Below, in pieces: positions 8,403 to 16,080 of a stretch of 64,000 bases of DNA. How positions within the stretch are numbered: position 1 is the first letter of the stretch; each line of letters starts with the position of its first letter. The notes beneath the pieces were generated by a model, which made no database searches, was not told where the DNA came from, and saw nothing but the letters and a program-made list of their open reading frames with translations. This DNA is from Longimicrobium sp. (lineage in GTDB: Bacteria; Gemmatimonadota; Gemmatimonadetes; Longimicrobiales; Longimicrobiaceae). Location of the stretch: contig DASVTZ010000073.1 in assembly GCA_036387335.1 (NCBI GenBank), positions 29,110 through 93,109 of the forward strand. The letters run 5' to 3'. Position numbers and translations under genes: made by a program.

Positions 8403-9097
8403 CCGCTCACCACACCCAGGTTGGGGAGAAGGACGTGCTTCACCCAGCGGTACTCGGGCGCGATGCGGAGCGCGCCGCGCAGCGCGTCCAGCGCCCGCTC
8501 CGGCTCCCCCGTCTCGCCCAGCGCCATCCCCTGGTACGCCAGCGCCTGCGCGTGCCCCCACCGCGGGCCCAGCGGCTCGGTGGAGCTCCACGTCTCGAAG
8601 CACTCCACAGCGCGGCCGAAGCCTTCCAGCGCCTGCGCCCGGTCGCCGCCGGCGTAGCGCGGCGTGGTCCAGAGCTGCAGCGCCCTCAGCAGCACCACGC
8701 GCGGGTTCTCGGGCTCCAGGTACTCGGCCTCGGCCAGTGCGCGGGTCTTGCGCTCGCCCAGCCAGGGGATGCGCAGCGGCGAGTAGCGGATCTGCATCCC
8801 GTAGCAGGTGGAGGCCAGCGCCCGGGGCTCGCCGCTCGCCGGAAGGAGGCGCGCCGAATCCCTGAGGTGCTCCACGGCGGCGGCCAGGTGCTCCGCCGCT
8901 TCCTTTTTCTCGTTCTGGCGCAGGGCGGCCAGGCGGTAGCGGGCGTAGCCGTGGTGGTAGCGCACCCACCCGGCCGTCTCCCCCTCCGCCGCGATCCCCT
9001 CCAGCAGCGTGGCGGCGTCGCGGATCATGGCGACCTGGGCCAGGGTGCTTCCCCGGTCCAGGAGCTCGCGGGCCTCCATCACGGATGCTTCGGTCAT
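8399..9097 (-). CDS. Cytoplasmic TPR-repeat protein of the LAP operon
   Basis: A 232-residue helical protein with TPR-like units (WVRYHHGYARYRLAAL, AEAEYLEPENPRVVLLRAL, ALDALRGALRIAPEYRWVKH). There is no signal peptide, so it is cytoplasmic. It is a paralogue of the secreted TPR protein at 5359-6180, most clearly over the last 90 residues. ATG 9097 is preceded by a good ribosome site (GGAAGGTGACC). Its stop overlaps the TonB receptor start by 4 bases, and it starts 2 bases after the CPBP protease gene ends. The two paralogues therefore flank the receptor gene, one on each side of the inner membrane. Function is unknown; binding of the precursor or product is a reasonable guess. Confidence 0.8.
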   Translation of the reverse strand: MTEASVMEARELLDRGSTLAQVAMIRDAATLLEGIAAEGETAGWVRYHHGYARYRLAALRQNEKKEAAEHLAAAVEHLRDSARLLPASGEPRALASTCYGMQIRYSPLRIPWLGERKTRALAEAEYLEPENPRVVLLRALQLWTTPRYAGGDRAQALEGFGRAVECFETWSSTEPLGPRWGHAQALAYQGMALGETGEPERALDALRGALRIAPEYRWVKHVLLPNLGVVSG

Positions 9098-9099
9098 GG

Positions 9100-9849
9100 T
9101 CACCTTCCCACGGCGGCGGTGAACGGCGCGCCGGCGGCGGGCGCCGGGCGGGGTGCGGCCGGGTGGCGCCAGCGGTCCAGCAGAACGGCCCCGGAGTTGT
9201 ACGCGGCGTGCGCCAGCACCACCGCCGAAAGGTCGCCGCGCCAGGCGAAGGCGGCCCCCAGCAGCAGCGCCGCCACGCCGGAAAAGACGACCGCCACCGG
9301 CCCCTGCCGGGCGTGCACCGCCGCGAAGGCCAGCGACGCCACGATCACCGCCGCCGTCACCCCCAGTGCCGGCGTGAGACCGGCCTGCACCAGGGCGCGC
9401 CACACCAGCTCCTCGTAGCCCGCCGCGGCCACCGCGATGGCGATGGCCAGCAGCGCAGGGTAGCGGGCCGCCGCCGCGCCCACGGAGGGCGGCGCGGGGG
9501 TGCGCCCCGACGCGCGGTAGGCCCAGCGCAGCACCAGGGCGCCCGCCCGCTGCAGCGCCGCGGAGAGTACGCCCAGCGCCAGCGCCAGGGCGGCGGCGAT
9601 CCCCAGCGTGGCCCCCAGCCGCGGCCCCGCCGGCCCGGCGAAGAGCGGCCCGGCGGGGAGCCCCGCGCGACCCAGAACCCAGAGCACGGCCGGCACGCAC
9701 GCGGCGTAGGCCGCCACCCGCGCGCCCGCCGCGGTGTGGACGCGCGTACCCGTGCCGCGCCCCCCTACGCCCAGGAGCAGCGCCACCAGCGCGCCGGACA
9801 CCAGCAGCGGCGCGAAGGCGAGGGCCAGCCCAGCCAGCAGGAGGATCAC
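9100..9849 (-). CDS. CPBP-family intramembrane glutamic protease (SagE-like role)
   Basis: A 249-residue polytopic protein with about seven hydrophobic segments and the three CPBP/Abi (type II CAAX-like) motifs in order: EE..WR (E146, E147, R151), FAAVH (H179) and HAAYN (H214, N218). These residues form the Rce1-type catalytic site. GTG 9849 overlaps the stop of the SagB gene (GTGA), so the two are translationally coupled. In streptolysin-S-type clusters a protein of this family (SagE) cleaves the leader peptide and/or gives immunity. The same role is inferred here, with cleavage probably near the VVGN junction of the precursor. Confidence 0.87.
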   Translation of the reverse strand: MILLLAGLALAFAPLLVSGALVALLLGVGGRGTGTRVHTAAGARVAAYAACVPAVLWVLGRAGLPAGPLFAGPAGPRLGATLGIAAALALALGVLSAALQRAGALVLRWAYRASGRTPAPPSVGAAAARYPALLAIAIAVAAAGYEELVWRALVQAGLTPALGVTAAVIVASLAFAAVHARQGPVAVVFSGVAALLLGAAFAWRGDLSAVVLAHAAYNSGAVLLDRWRHPAAPRPAPAAGAPFTAAVGR

Positions 9850-10865
9850 GCAGCCCCTTCGAGCTCGTCGGCCTTCAGGGGCATACCCATGAGGAGCACG
9901 TAGGCGGAGAACTCGTCCAGGCCGTTGATCCCCAGGTAGCGGTCCACCTCGTCGTCGTAAAAGCCCGCGATGGCGCACGCGGACACGCCGAGCGCCGTGG
10001 CGGCCAGGTAGGCGTTCTGCGCCGCGTGGCCGCACTCCACCAGCAGGAGGCGGAAGCCGCGGTCGCCGTACTTGAAGGTGGCCCGCAGCGGCGTCACCGA
10101 CATCACCAGCATCACCGCCACGCCCTCGTAGTTGAGCCCGGTGGTCACCATCTGCTCGAGCTGCGCGCGCACCGCCGGCGCCTCCGTGGCGCGGATCTGC
10201 TCCAGGTGGTGGTCGAAGGCGTTGTAGTGGTAGACGCCGGGAACGAGCCCCTCCACGTTCACCACCACCGCGTACAGCTCCAGCGGGTAGAGCGCGCCGC
10301 CCGAGGGCACCACGCGGCGGCGGATGTCCATCGCCTGCTGCGCCGCGGCGGCGGTGGCGCGCGCCTTCTGGTCGCCCACCAGGTCGGGGCTCTCCGGCGT
10401 GGCCCCGCTGCGGAAGGCGACGCCGTCCGCCTGCTCCACGGCCGGCGCCGGAAGGCACTCGCCGATGGGCGCCGGCGCGGTGCGGATCACCCCGTACGTG
10501 TAGTACAGCAGGTCGGACAGGTGCTCCAGCGGAACGGCATCGGCCGAGAACACCGGCCCCGTGCCCGCCAGCATCGCCGAGCGGCGCCCCAGCACCACCT
10601 GGTCGAACGGGGCGAACGGCTCCCTCGCGCGAAAGGGGTCGGGGAGCGCCAGCCGCGGCACCGTGGCGTACGTCTTGTAGCTCTGGCGGGCGCTCAGCAC
10701 CTTGCGCGCGTCGCCAAAGAACCACTGGATCCGCCGCACCGCCGCCTCGATTCCCGCACGGGGGCGCAGCTTGGTGTTCTCCCAGAAGATCTCCGGGAGC
10801 GTATCGATCTCTTCCCGCTCGGTCGTCGCCTGCGACGAGACCAGGTCCACCGTTTCGATCGGCAT
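9846..10865 (-). CDS. SagB-type FMN-dependent azoline dehydrogenase
   Basis: A 339-residue nitroreductase-fold protein of the SagB/ThcOx group, which oxidises thiazolines and oxazolines to aromatic azoles using FMN. Key regions are LGRRSA (FMN phosphate contact, about residue 91), RRVVPSGGALYPLELYAV (SagB signature around residue 184) and FRLLLVECGHAAQNAYLAAT near residue 270. A C-terminal GF..DEVDRYLGI segment follows. It lies 12 bases after the YcaO gene and overlaps the CPBP gene start. The N-terminal ~90 residues are longer than a minimal nitroreductase, as usual for SagB proteins. Active-site residues cannot be confirmed without alignment, but family assignment is secure. Confidence 0.93.
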   Translation of the reverse strand: MPIETVDLVSSQATTEREEIDTLPEIFWENTKLRPRAGIEAAVRRIQWFFGDARKVLSARQSYKTYATVPRLALPDPFRAREPFAPFDQVVLGRRSAMLAGTGPVFSADAVPLEHLSDLLYYTYGVIRTAPAPIGECLPAPAVEQADGVAFRSGATPESPDLVGDQKARATAAAAQQAMDIRRRVVPSGGALYPLELYAVVVNVEGLVPGVYHYNAFDHHLEQIRATEAPAVRAQLEQMVTTGLNYEGVAVMLVMSVTPLRATFKYGDRGFRLLLVECGHAAQNAYLAATALGVSACAIAGFYDDEVDRYLGINGLDEFSAYVLLMGMPLKADELEGAA

Positions 10866-10877
10866 GTTCGGCTCGCT

Positions 10878-12227
10878 TCAGGGATACGGGTGGAGGAAGG
10901 TGTTCAGCTCGTCTTCACGCAGCGGCGTGTCGCGCAGCCCCATGTGCACCGGCACGTCGTACAGCCGCTTGCCGCCCAGGAGCGGCGAGTCGTGCCGCGA
11001 GTTCATCACCTGGATGCCGGGGACCACCACCCGCATCACGTGCAGCCCCGCCTCGCGCACGTCCGATGGGGTGAGGTCCACCGTGATCACCTCCAGCCCG
11101 CGCGCCTTCAGCCGCTCCACGCAGATCGCCAGGTCGCGCGCCGGGTCGCCGGTGGCCACGTTCTCGATGGACGACACGGGCACGGGCTCGTTGTCGCCCC
11201 ACAGGAACTCCATGTGCTTCCGCATTCCGGGAAGCATGTAGACCTTGGAGTGCTGGTTGAAGTCGATCACGTCCGTGTGGTCGTCCCTGAAGCGCTCGGG
11301 CGGCCCGTCGAACAGCTCCCGCTTCCACCCCACGATCCCCTGCGCCGACTCCAGCAGCGCCTTGATGGCGCCCTCCAGCGGGTTCAGCCGCGTCGCCGAG
11401 CCCACCAGCACGCCAGTCGGCTCGTGGATGGCGAAGGAGACGAAGGTGGGGATCCCCAGGTCGAGCGTGGCGTTCACCATCTCGAAGCGCAGCCCCGGCG
11501 AGTCGAAGCGCTCGCGGAAGATCGCCCCCAGCTCGTCGTCGCCGTCGAAGCGCACCCGCGGCAGCGACAGCCGGTTGTTCCAGGCGATGATGATCTGGTC
11601 GCGCTCCAGCACCTCGAAGAGCGCCTTGAGCGTGGCGTCGTCGCGGCTCCGCGAGCAGGCGCACCCGCTGGAGATGCTGTCGACGATGTAGTCCTCTCCC
11701 GGCCTGAAGCGGTACGGCAGGAAGACGAAGGGCCCGGGAACCAGGGTGTCGCGGCCGGTGGTGAGGTTGTGGCCGCGCACCCAGCTGGTGACCGTGTCGC
11801 GGTTGAAGGGGGCGTAGAACCCCTGTCCCAGCTCGCGCCCGGCGTACTCCTCGTACTGCCGCGGCGTGTACAGGGCGAACTCCTCCGGGGCGACCGCCTC
11901 GTCCTGCAGCTCGTTGTACGAGCAGTAGCGGTGCTCGCGGTGGTCGTACACGGCCGCGGCGTAGCGCTCCACCGCCTCGCCCACCGCCGCGCCCACGGCC
12001 CACGCGCGGGTGAAGCCGACGCCGCACCCCCACTTGCTGGACTTCACCAGCCCCGTGCGGTAGCGGGCGACGTTGGTGGACTCGGCCACGAAGCAGAAGA
12101 TGCGCGGATCGGTCGGCTCGATGGGGAGCTCGAAGCAGTTGGAGACGATCCCCGTGACCGGGTCGCAGACGACGGAGTCCGCGAGCGGCTCGGCGTTACT
12201 GGAGCGAAGGGCTGGCAGGCTGAGCAT
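10878..12227 (-). CDS. YcaO-family ATP-dependent cyclodehydratase (TOMM D protein)
   Basis: A 449-residue YcaO enzyme that uses ATP to convert Cys/Ser/Thr of a precursor peptide into azolines. ATP/Mg-binding regions are visible: GEAVERY (residues 83-89), SSGCACSRSRDDATLKAL (about 187-203) and EVLERD (205-210). The protein ends in HPYP, matching the proline-rich C-terminus (HPFP/PxPxP type) required in azoline-forming YcaOs and absent in other YcaOs. ATG 12227 overlaps the end of the E1-like gene by 32 bases; the ribosome site is weak, so translational coupling is likely. It is a stand-alone D protein, with its partner C/F protein encoded separately just upstream. Confidence 0.95.
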   Translation of the reverse strand: MLSLPALRSSNAEPLADSVVCDPVTGIVSNCFELPIEPTDPRIFCFVAESTNVARYRTGLVKSSKWGCGVGFTRAWAVGAAVGEAVERYAAAVYDHREHRYCSYNELQDEAVAPEEFALYTPRQYEEYAGRELGQGFYAPFNRDTVTSWVRGHNLTTGRDTLVPGPFVFLPYRFRPGEDYIVDSISSGCACSRSRDDATLKALFEVLERDQIIIAWNNRLSLPRVRFDGDDELGAIFRERFDSPGLRFEMVNATLDLGIPTFVSFAIHEPTGVLVGSATRLNPLEGAIKALLESAQGIVGWKRELFDGPPERFRDDHTDVIDFNQHSKVYMLPGMRKHMEFLWGDNEPVPVSSIENVATGDPARDLAICVERLKARGLEVITVDLTPSDVREAGLHVMRVVVPGIQVMNSRHDSPLLGGKRLYDVPVHMGLRDTPLREDELNTFLHPYP

Positions 12228-13260
12228 TGGGCTGCATCCACGGTCGAATGGAGGGGAATCCTCGAGCGCGGACGCCGCACGCGGGACAGCGGGGGAGCTT
12301 CAGCACCGAGTGCGTGGTGCCCTTCATGGAGAGGAAGGCGTACTCCAGCGTCTTGCCGAAGAGAACCGGCTCCATCAGCGACGCGCGCGAGGCGAGGAAG
12401 CGCACCGCCTCCAGCGCAGCCAGGCCGGCGGCCAGGTCCACGATCCCGGGCACCAGGTTGTCCGAGGTGGGGACGCGGGCGCCGTCGCGCATCGCCGTGC
12501 GCATGGCCACGTGGTCGTCGTAGTACAGCATGTTCGATTCGATGCGCCGCTCGTAGCACGTCCAGCACGCCGTCTCGTACGGCAGCACGAACGGCCCCAG
12601 CCGCACCCCGAAGCCCGCCACGTACACCGGGAGCCACGCCACGTTTGCGCGGAGCGCCACGCGGTTGAACCACACCAGGAAGGCGGGGTCGAACGGGTCG
12701 GGCGCCACCAGGTAGAGGTCGGCCTGGGGGAGGTGGACGTCCACCCTGGCCGGGTCGGCGGGGCGCTCCAGCGCCACGGTCTCCGCGCTCCCCACCCCGT
12801 GGCGCGTCACGGCCGCGGCCACCGCCTCGGCCACCAGCCCGCTCCCGATCACCGCCACGCGCCCCTTCGACAGGATGGAGGCGAGGGTCGCCCCGTCGTA
12901 GCCGAGGTCGTTGAACGCGCGCATCTCGGGGGTGGGCTCCTCCGACGATTCGTGCGTCCCGTTGCCGTTCTCGCCGGCGTGGGCGGACCCGTTCATGGTC
13001 TCCACCAGCCCGAAGAGCTGGAGCGAGCGCACGGCGTCCACCACCTCGGTCTCGTTCAGGTCGCCCGCCAGCTCGGCCTGCATCTGCTCCAGGGTGCGGG
13101 TGCCGTCCAGCAGCCGCAGCACCTGCACGGCGCCGTGGCCCGCGGCCCGCACGATGCGCGTGCCCACGGCGATCCGTGCCAGCTGGCCTGCGTCGTCGGG
13201 GATAACCAGCGCCCCGGGCCTTACCCGCAGGCGGTGGGGAGTATCGGTTGGGCTGCTCAT
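12196..13260 (-). CDS. E1/ThiF-like TOMM partner protein with N-terminal recognition domain
   Basis: A 354-residue cyclodehydratase partner (C/F-type, ocin-ThiF-like). Residues ~12-88 look like a PqqD-like RiPP recognition element (a beta-rich start, then LDGTRTLEQMQAEL and VVDAVRSLQLFGLVE), which binds the leader peptide. A Rossmann stretch follows (RVAVIGSGLVAEAVAAAV, 134-151), then a ThiF-like domain with four zinc-ligand cysteines: C232/C235 (CWTC) and C325/C328 (CPAC). Residues 90-112 are a Gly/Glu/Ser-rich linker. ATG 13260 is chosen over a GTG at 13359, which would sit directly on its own ribosome-site-like sequence. It presents the precursor to YcaO and stimulates ATP use. Confidence 0.9.
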   Translation of the reverse strand: MSSPTDTPHRLRVRPGALVIPDDAGQLARIAVGTRIVRAAGHGAVQVLRLLDGTRTLEQMQAELAGDLNETEVVDAVRSLQLFGLVETMNGSAHAGENGNGTHESSEEPTPEMRAFNDLGYDGATLASILSKGRVAVIGSGLVAEAVAAAVTRHGVGSAETVALERPADPARVDVHLPQADLYLVAPDPFDPAFLVWFNRVALRANVAWLPVYVAGFGVRLGPFVLPYETACWTCYERRIESNMLYYDDHVAMRTAMRDGARVPTSDNLVPGIVDLAAGLAALEAVRFLASRASLMEPVLFGKTLEYAFLSMKGTTHSVLKLPRCPACGVRARGFPSIRPWMQPNAQPASPSLQ

Positions 13261-13422
13261 CGGTGCGGCATCCGGGCGTCGGGGGAAAGCCGGGGCGGCT
13301 GCGTGCCGGCCCCTCGTCGTTCTGCGCGTGTCGTAATCAGGGTGGCTGCCCGGACGCACCTCTAACCTGACCGTCTGCGCGAAGGATGGAAGCTACGTTT
13401 TGCTACGGTTTAAGCGTGCAGA

Positions 13423-13638
13423 CTACATGGCCGACTGGAACTCCTGCTGCTCGAACTCACCACTCTCGCCGCCAGCGCAATCGCTGTCGCTAAACGAGAA
13501 GTTGCAGTGGCAGCAGCAGCAGCAGCAACAGTTGCCCACGACCAGCACCGGCGTGTCACCGGCGAGGCGCAGCACGCTCTCGTTCGGGTTCTCGAACAGC
13601 TCCACCAGACGGAATGCTACGTTCTTCGCAAGGCTCAT
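13423..13638 (-). CDS. LAP precursor peptide with poly-cysteine core
   Basis: A 71-residue peptide. The leader (residues ~1-35) begins MSLAKNVAFRLVELF, helical and acidic, and ends in TPVLVVG. The core starts NCCCCCCCHCNF: seven consecutive Cys (37-43, codons 13510-13530), His44, Cys45, then FSFSDSDC with Ser48, Ser50, Ser52 and Cys54, and Ala-Gly-Gly. An acidic tail (ESGEFEQQEFQSAM) ends the peptide. This is the layout of TOMM precursors such as streptolysin S, in which a Cys-rich block follows the leader. The start is ATG 13638 with AGGA 10 bases upstream; a longer frame would begin with TTG inside the -35 box and is rejected. First gene of the operon, 162 bases before the E1-like gene. Confidence 0.9.
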   Translation of the reverse strand: MSLAKNVAFRLVELFENPNESVLRLAGDTPVLVVGNCCCCCCCHCNFSFSDSDCAGGESGEFEQQEFQSAM

Positions 13639-13705
13639 TGGGACCGTGTCCTGAAGTTGGTTGTGCGAGACGGGTGAACGAGAGGTGCGCCGGGAAGCGT
13701 CGCTA

Positions 13706-13734
13706 ACTATGGGGTCACATTTACTCAATGTCAA
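13706..13734 (-). promoter_or_regulatory. Sigma70-like promoter of the LAP operon
   Basis: On the minus strand, a perfect -35 box TTGACA (13734-13729), a 17-bp spacer and a -10-like CATAGT (13711-13706, 4 of 6 matches to TATAAT). Transcription would start near 13699, leaving a ~60-base leader before the precursor ATG at 13638. No other promoter as good was seen inside the operon. Confidence 0.7.
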
Positions 13735-13738
13735 GTAA

Positions 13739-14079
13739 AAGTCGCCAACACTTGTTTCTCAATGTCCAGGCAGGCGCTTTTGCGGCCGATGGCGGCGTGC
13801 CTCCCAGGAGCGTGGAAACACCTGCTTGCCTCGCGCACCCGCCGGTGCTATCCTTCCCACAACGCCGCAAACACAAGGGCTGTACGGATTTCTCGCTTTC
13901 GTCCCCGTGCGCGCGCCGGACCCCGCGGTGGCTAGAAACCCCGGGCGCCGAGGGCCTCTCTCGCGCACGGCGAGGCGTCTGACGCGGAAAACCGGAAGGT
14001 GCAGGTTCGTGGCGCAAAACGGCAGTTTCTATTTACCGTTACATTTACTTACTTTTGCACCGGCGCTCCCGTGCCTCTC
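13739..14079. other. Intergenic region between LAP operon and copper amine oxidase
   Basis: About 340 bases between divergent genes. Short frames here (for example 13721-14017 minus) have no ribosome site, no recognisable domain and inconsistent codon bias. The right end (14025-14056) is AT-rich for this genome and probably holds the amine oxidase promoter, but no clear -35/-10 pair was found. No repeat family copy is present. Confidence 0.5.
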
Positions 14080-16005
14080 ATGAACTGGACAAAGAGGACG
14101 CTCTGCGCTGCGCTGTTCACGGCGCTCGCGTCCGCCCTCGCCGCGCAGCCGGCGGCACCCGCCCACCCGCTCGACCCGCTCACCGCGGACGAGATCCGCG
14201 CCGCGGTCGAGGTGCTGCGTGTGTCCGGAAAGGTGACCGACGAGAGCGCGCTGGTGACCCTGGAGCTGCGCGAGCCGCACAAGGGCGCGCCCGCCACGGC
14301 CAGCCGCGAGGCGTTCGCCGTGGTGTACGAGCGCGCGGCCCGCGCCACCTACGAGGCCGTCGTGGACCTGCCCGCGCGGCGCGTGGTGAGCTGGCGCCTG
14401 ATCGCCGGAGTGCAGCCGCCCTTTCTGGCCAGCGACTACGTCCTCCTGCGCACCGTGATCTGGGCGGACGGCGCCTGGCAGGCGGCGATGCGCGCCCGCG
14501 GCATCACCGATCTCGCCGGCGTGGTGCTGACCCCCTGGCTGGGCGGCGACTACGGCGACGCACCCCGTGGCGCGCGGCTGGTGCGCGCGACTTTCAACTA
14601 CCGCGGGCGCGCGCGCAACGAGTACGCGCGCCCCATCGAGGGAGTGGCCGCGTACGTGGACCTCGACGCGCGCCGCGTGGTGAAGCTCGTGGACACGGGC
14701 GAGGTGCCGCTGGCCGAGCCGAACGACTTCCACCAGCCCGCCCCCGGCCGCGCCCCGCTGAAGCCGCTCACGGTGGAGCAGCCGGCGGGCCCCAGCTTCG
14801 TGGTGGAGGGGAACGAGGTGCGCTGGGACCGCTGGCGCTTCCGCTACGCCATCCGCCCGCGCGAGGGGCTGGTACTGTACACGGTGCGCTGGATGGACGC
14901 CGGGCGGGAGCGCTCCGTGCTGCACCGTGCGTCGCTCTCGGAGGCGGTGGTCCCCTACGGCGACCCGGGCCCGCTCTGGTTCTTTCGCAACGCCTTCGAC
15001 GTAGGCGAGTACGGCATCGGCGCGGGGAACACCAGCCTGCTCGACGCCCTGGTCGACGCCCCGGCGAACGCGGTCTTCCTTCCCGCCGTGTACGCGGACG
15101 AGGTGGGGGAGCCGGTGGAGGTGCCGCGCGCCGCCGCCCTCTACGAGCGCGACGGCGGCCTGCTGTGGAAGCACGCCAGCGTGCTCGCCGAGGAGAACGA
15201 CGCCCGGCGCGGGCGCGAGCTGGTGCTGGCCTACACGGCCACGGTGGGGAACTACGACTACGTCTTCCGCTGGATCTTTCGCCAGGACGGCGCCATCGAG
15301 CACCAGGTGCAGATGACCGGCGTGATGGCGGTGAAAGGGGTGGCCGACGATACCGCCCACGTCCACACGAGCACCGGCCATCGCGTGCAGCGGCGGCTCG
15401 TGGCCGTGCACCACCAGCACTTCTTCAACTACCGTCTGGACCTGGACGTGGACGGCACCACCAACCGCGTCGTGGAGATGAACACGCGCGCGCTCCCCCG
15501 CGGGCGGGAGAACCCGGAGGGCAACGCGTTCGTGATGGAGGAGACGGTGCTGGAGCGGGAGCGCGGGGCGCGGCGCCACCTGAGCCTGGAGACGAGCCGC
15601 GCGTGGAAGGTGGAGAACCCCGGCATCCGCACGGCGCTGGGCTACCACCCCGGCTACGCGCTGATCCCGGCGACGAACGCGGTTCCCTACGCGGACCCGT
15701 CGTCGTCGGTGCGGCGGCGCGCGGGGTTCCTGGACGCGCACCTGTGGGTGACGCCCTACGCGCCGCTGGAGATCAACGCGGCCGGCGCCTACGTCAACCA
15801 GAGCCGCGGCGGTGACGGGCTCCCCGCCTGGACGCGCGCGGACCGCCCCCTGGACGGCCGCGACGTGGTTCTCTGGTACACGCTGGGCACCACCCACCTC
15901 CCCCGCCCGGAGGAGTGGCCGGTGATGCCGGTGACAACGCTGGGATTCCGCCTCGTCCCCTTTGGCTTCTTCGACCGCAACCCCGCCCTCGACGTAGTCC
16001 CCTGA
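14080..16005 (+). CDS. Copper-containing primary amine oxidase
   Basis: About 641 residues. It oxidises primary amines to aldehydes with release of H2O2 and ammonia using Cu(II) and topaquinone. Residues 1-21 form a signal peptide (CAALFTALASALAAQ), so it is exported. The topaquinone precursor motif is NYDYV (the first Tyr is modified), the catalytic base is the Asp in NAFDVGEYG, and the copper ligands are the two His of HHQHFFNY plus the His of GTTHLPRPEEWP. The C-terminal GFFDRNPALDV block is diagnostic. The frame is open upstream to 13999, but ATG 14080 begins the signal peptide. It is divergent from the azole-peptide operon; a functional link is not evident. Confidence 0.93.
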   Translation: MNWTKRTLCAALFTALASALAAQPAAPAHPLDPLTADEIRAAVEVLRVSGKVTDESALVTLELREPHKGAPATASREAFAVVYERAARATYEAVVDLPARRVVSWRLIAGVQPPFLASDYVLLRTVIWADGAWQAAMRARGITDLAGVVLTPWLGGDYGDAPRGARLVRATFNYRGRARNEYARPIEGVAAYVDLDARRVVKLVDTGEVPLAEPNDFHQPAPGRAPLKPLTVEQPAGPSFVVEGNEVRWDRWRFRYAIRPREGLVLYTVRWMDAGRERSVLHRASLSEAVVPYGDPGPLWFFRNAFDVGEYGIGAGNTSLLDALVDAPANAVFLPAVYADEVGEPVEVPRAAALYERDGGLLWKHASVLAEENDARRGRELVLAYTATVGNYDYVFRWIFRQDGAIEHQVQMTGVMAVKGVADDTAHVHTSTGHRVQRRLVAVHHQHFFNYRLDLDVDGTTNRVVEMNTRALPRGRENPEGNAFVMEETVLERERGARRHLSLETSRAWKVENPGIRTALGYHPGYALIPATNAVPYADPSSSVRRRAGFLDAHLWVTPYAPLEINAAGAYVNQSRGGDGLPAWTRADRPLDGRDVVLWYTLGTTHLPRPEEWPVMPVTTLGFRLVPFGFFDRNPALDVVP

Positions 16006-16020
16006 GGCTGGCGTGAACGC

Positions 16021-16066
16021 AAAAAGGGCTCACACCCGGCGCGGAGTCCCGCGCCCGGTATGAGCC
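16021..16066 (-). terminator. Terminator of the ispE operon
   Basis: A 17-bp inverted repeat with two mismatches (16027-16043 with 16050-16066), loop of 6 bases. On the minus strand it is followed by five T (aaaaa at 16021-16025 on plus). It lies just after the ispE stop codon at 16081 and also separates the convergent amine oxidase gene. Confidence 0.8.
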
Positions 16067-16080
16067 ATTCTGTCGCCGCT

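Noticed and set aside
8403..8969. 189-codon N-terminal extension of the TonB receptor frame
   Set aside because: It reads antisense to nothing but covers the cytoplasmic TPR gene in another frame, has no domain match, and the signal peptide starts at ATG 8402.
13510..13530. CAG/TGC triplet run as a CRISPR or tandem-repeat locus
   Set aside because: It is only 21 bases, in frame, and lies in the core of the precursor peptide; no spacers or other repeats of CRISPR type are found anywhere in the window.
13639..13734. Longer precursor peptide starting with TTG at 13734
   Set aside because: The TTG is part of the -35 box TTGACA and would be upstream of the transcription start; ATG 13638 has an AGGA site and gives a normal TOMM-size leader.
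13721..14017. Short minus-strand frame upstream of the LAP operon as a second precursor or regulator
   Set aside because: No ribosome site, no leader-like sequence, mixed codon bias, and it overlaps the promoter region.
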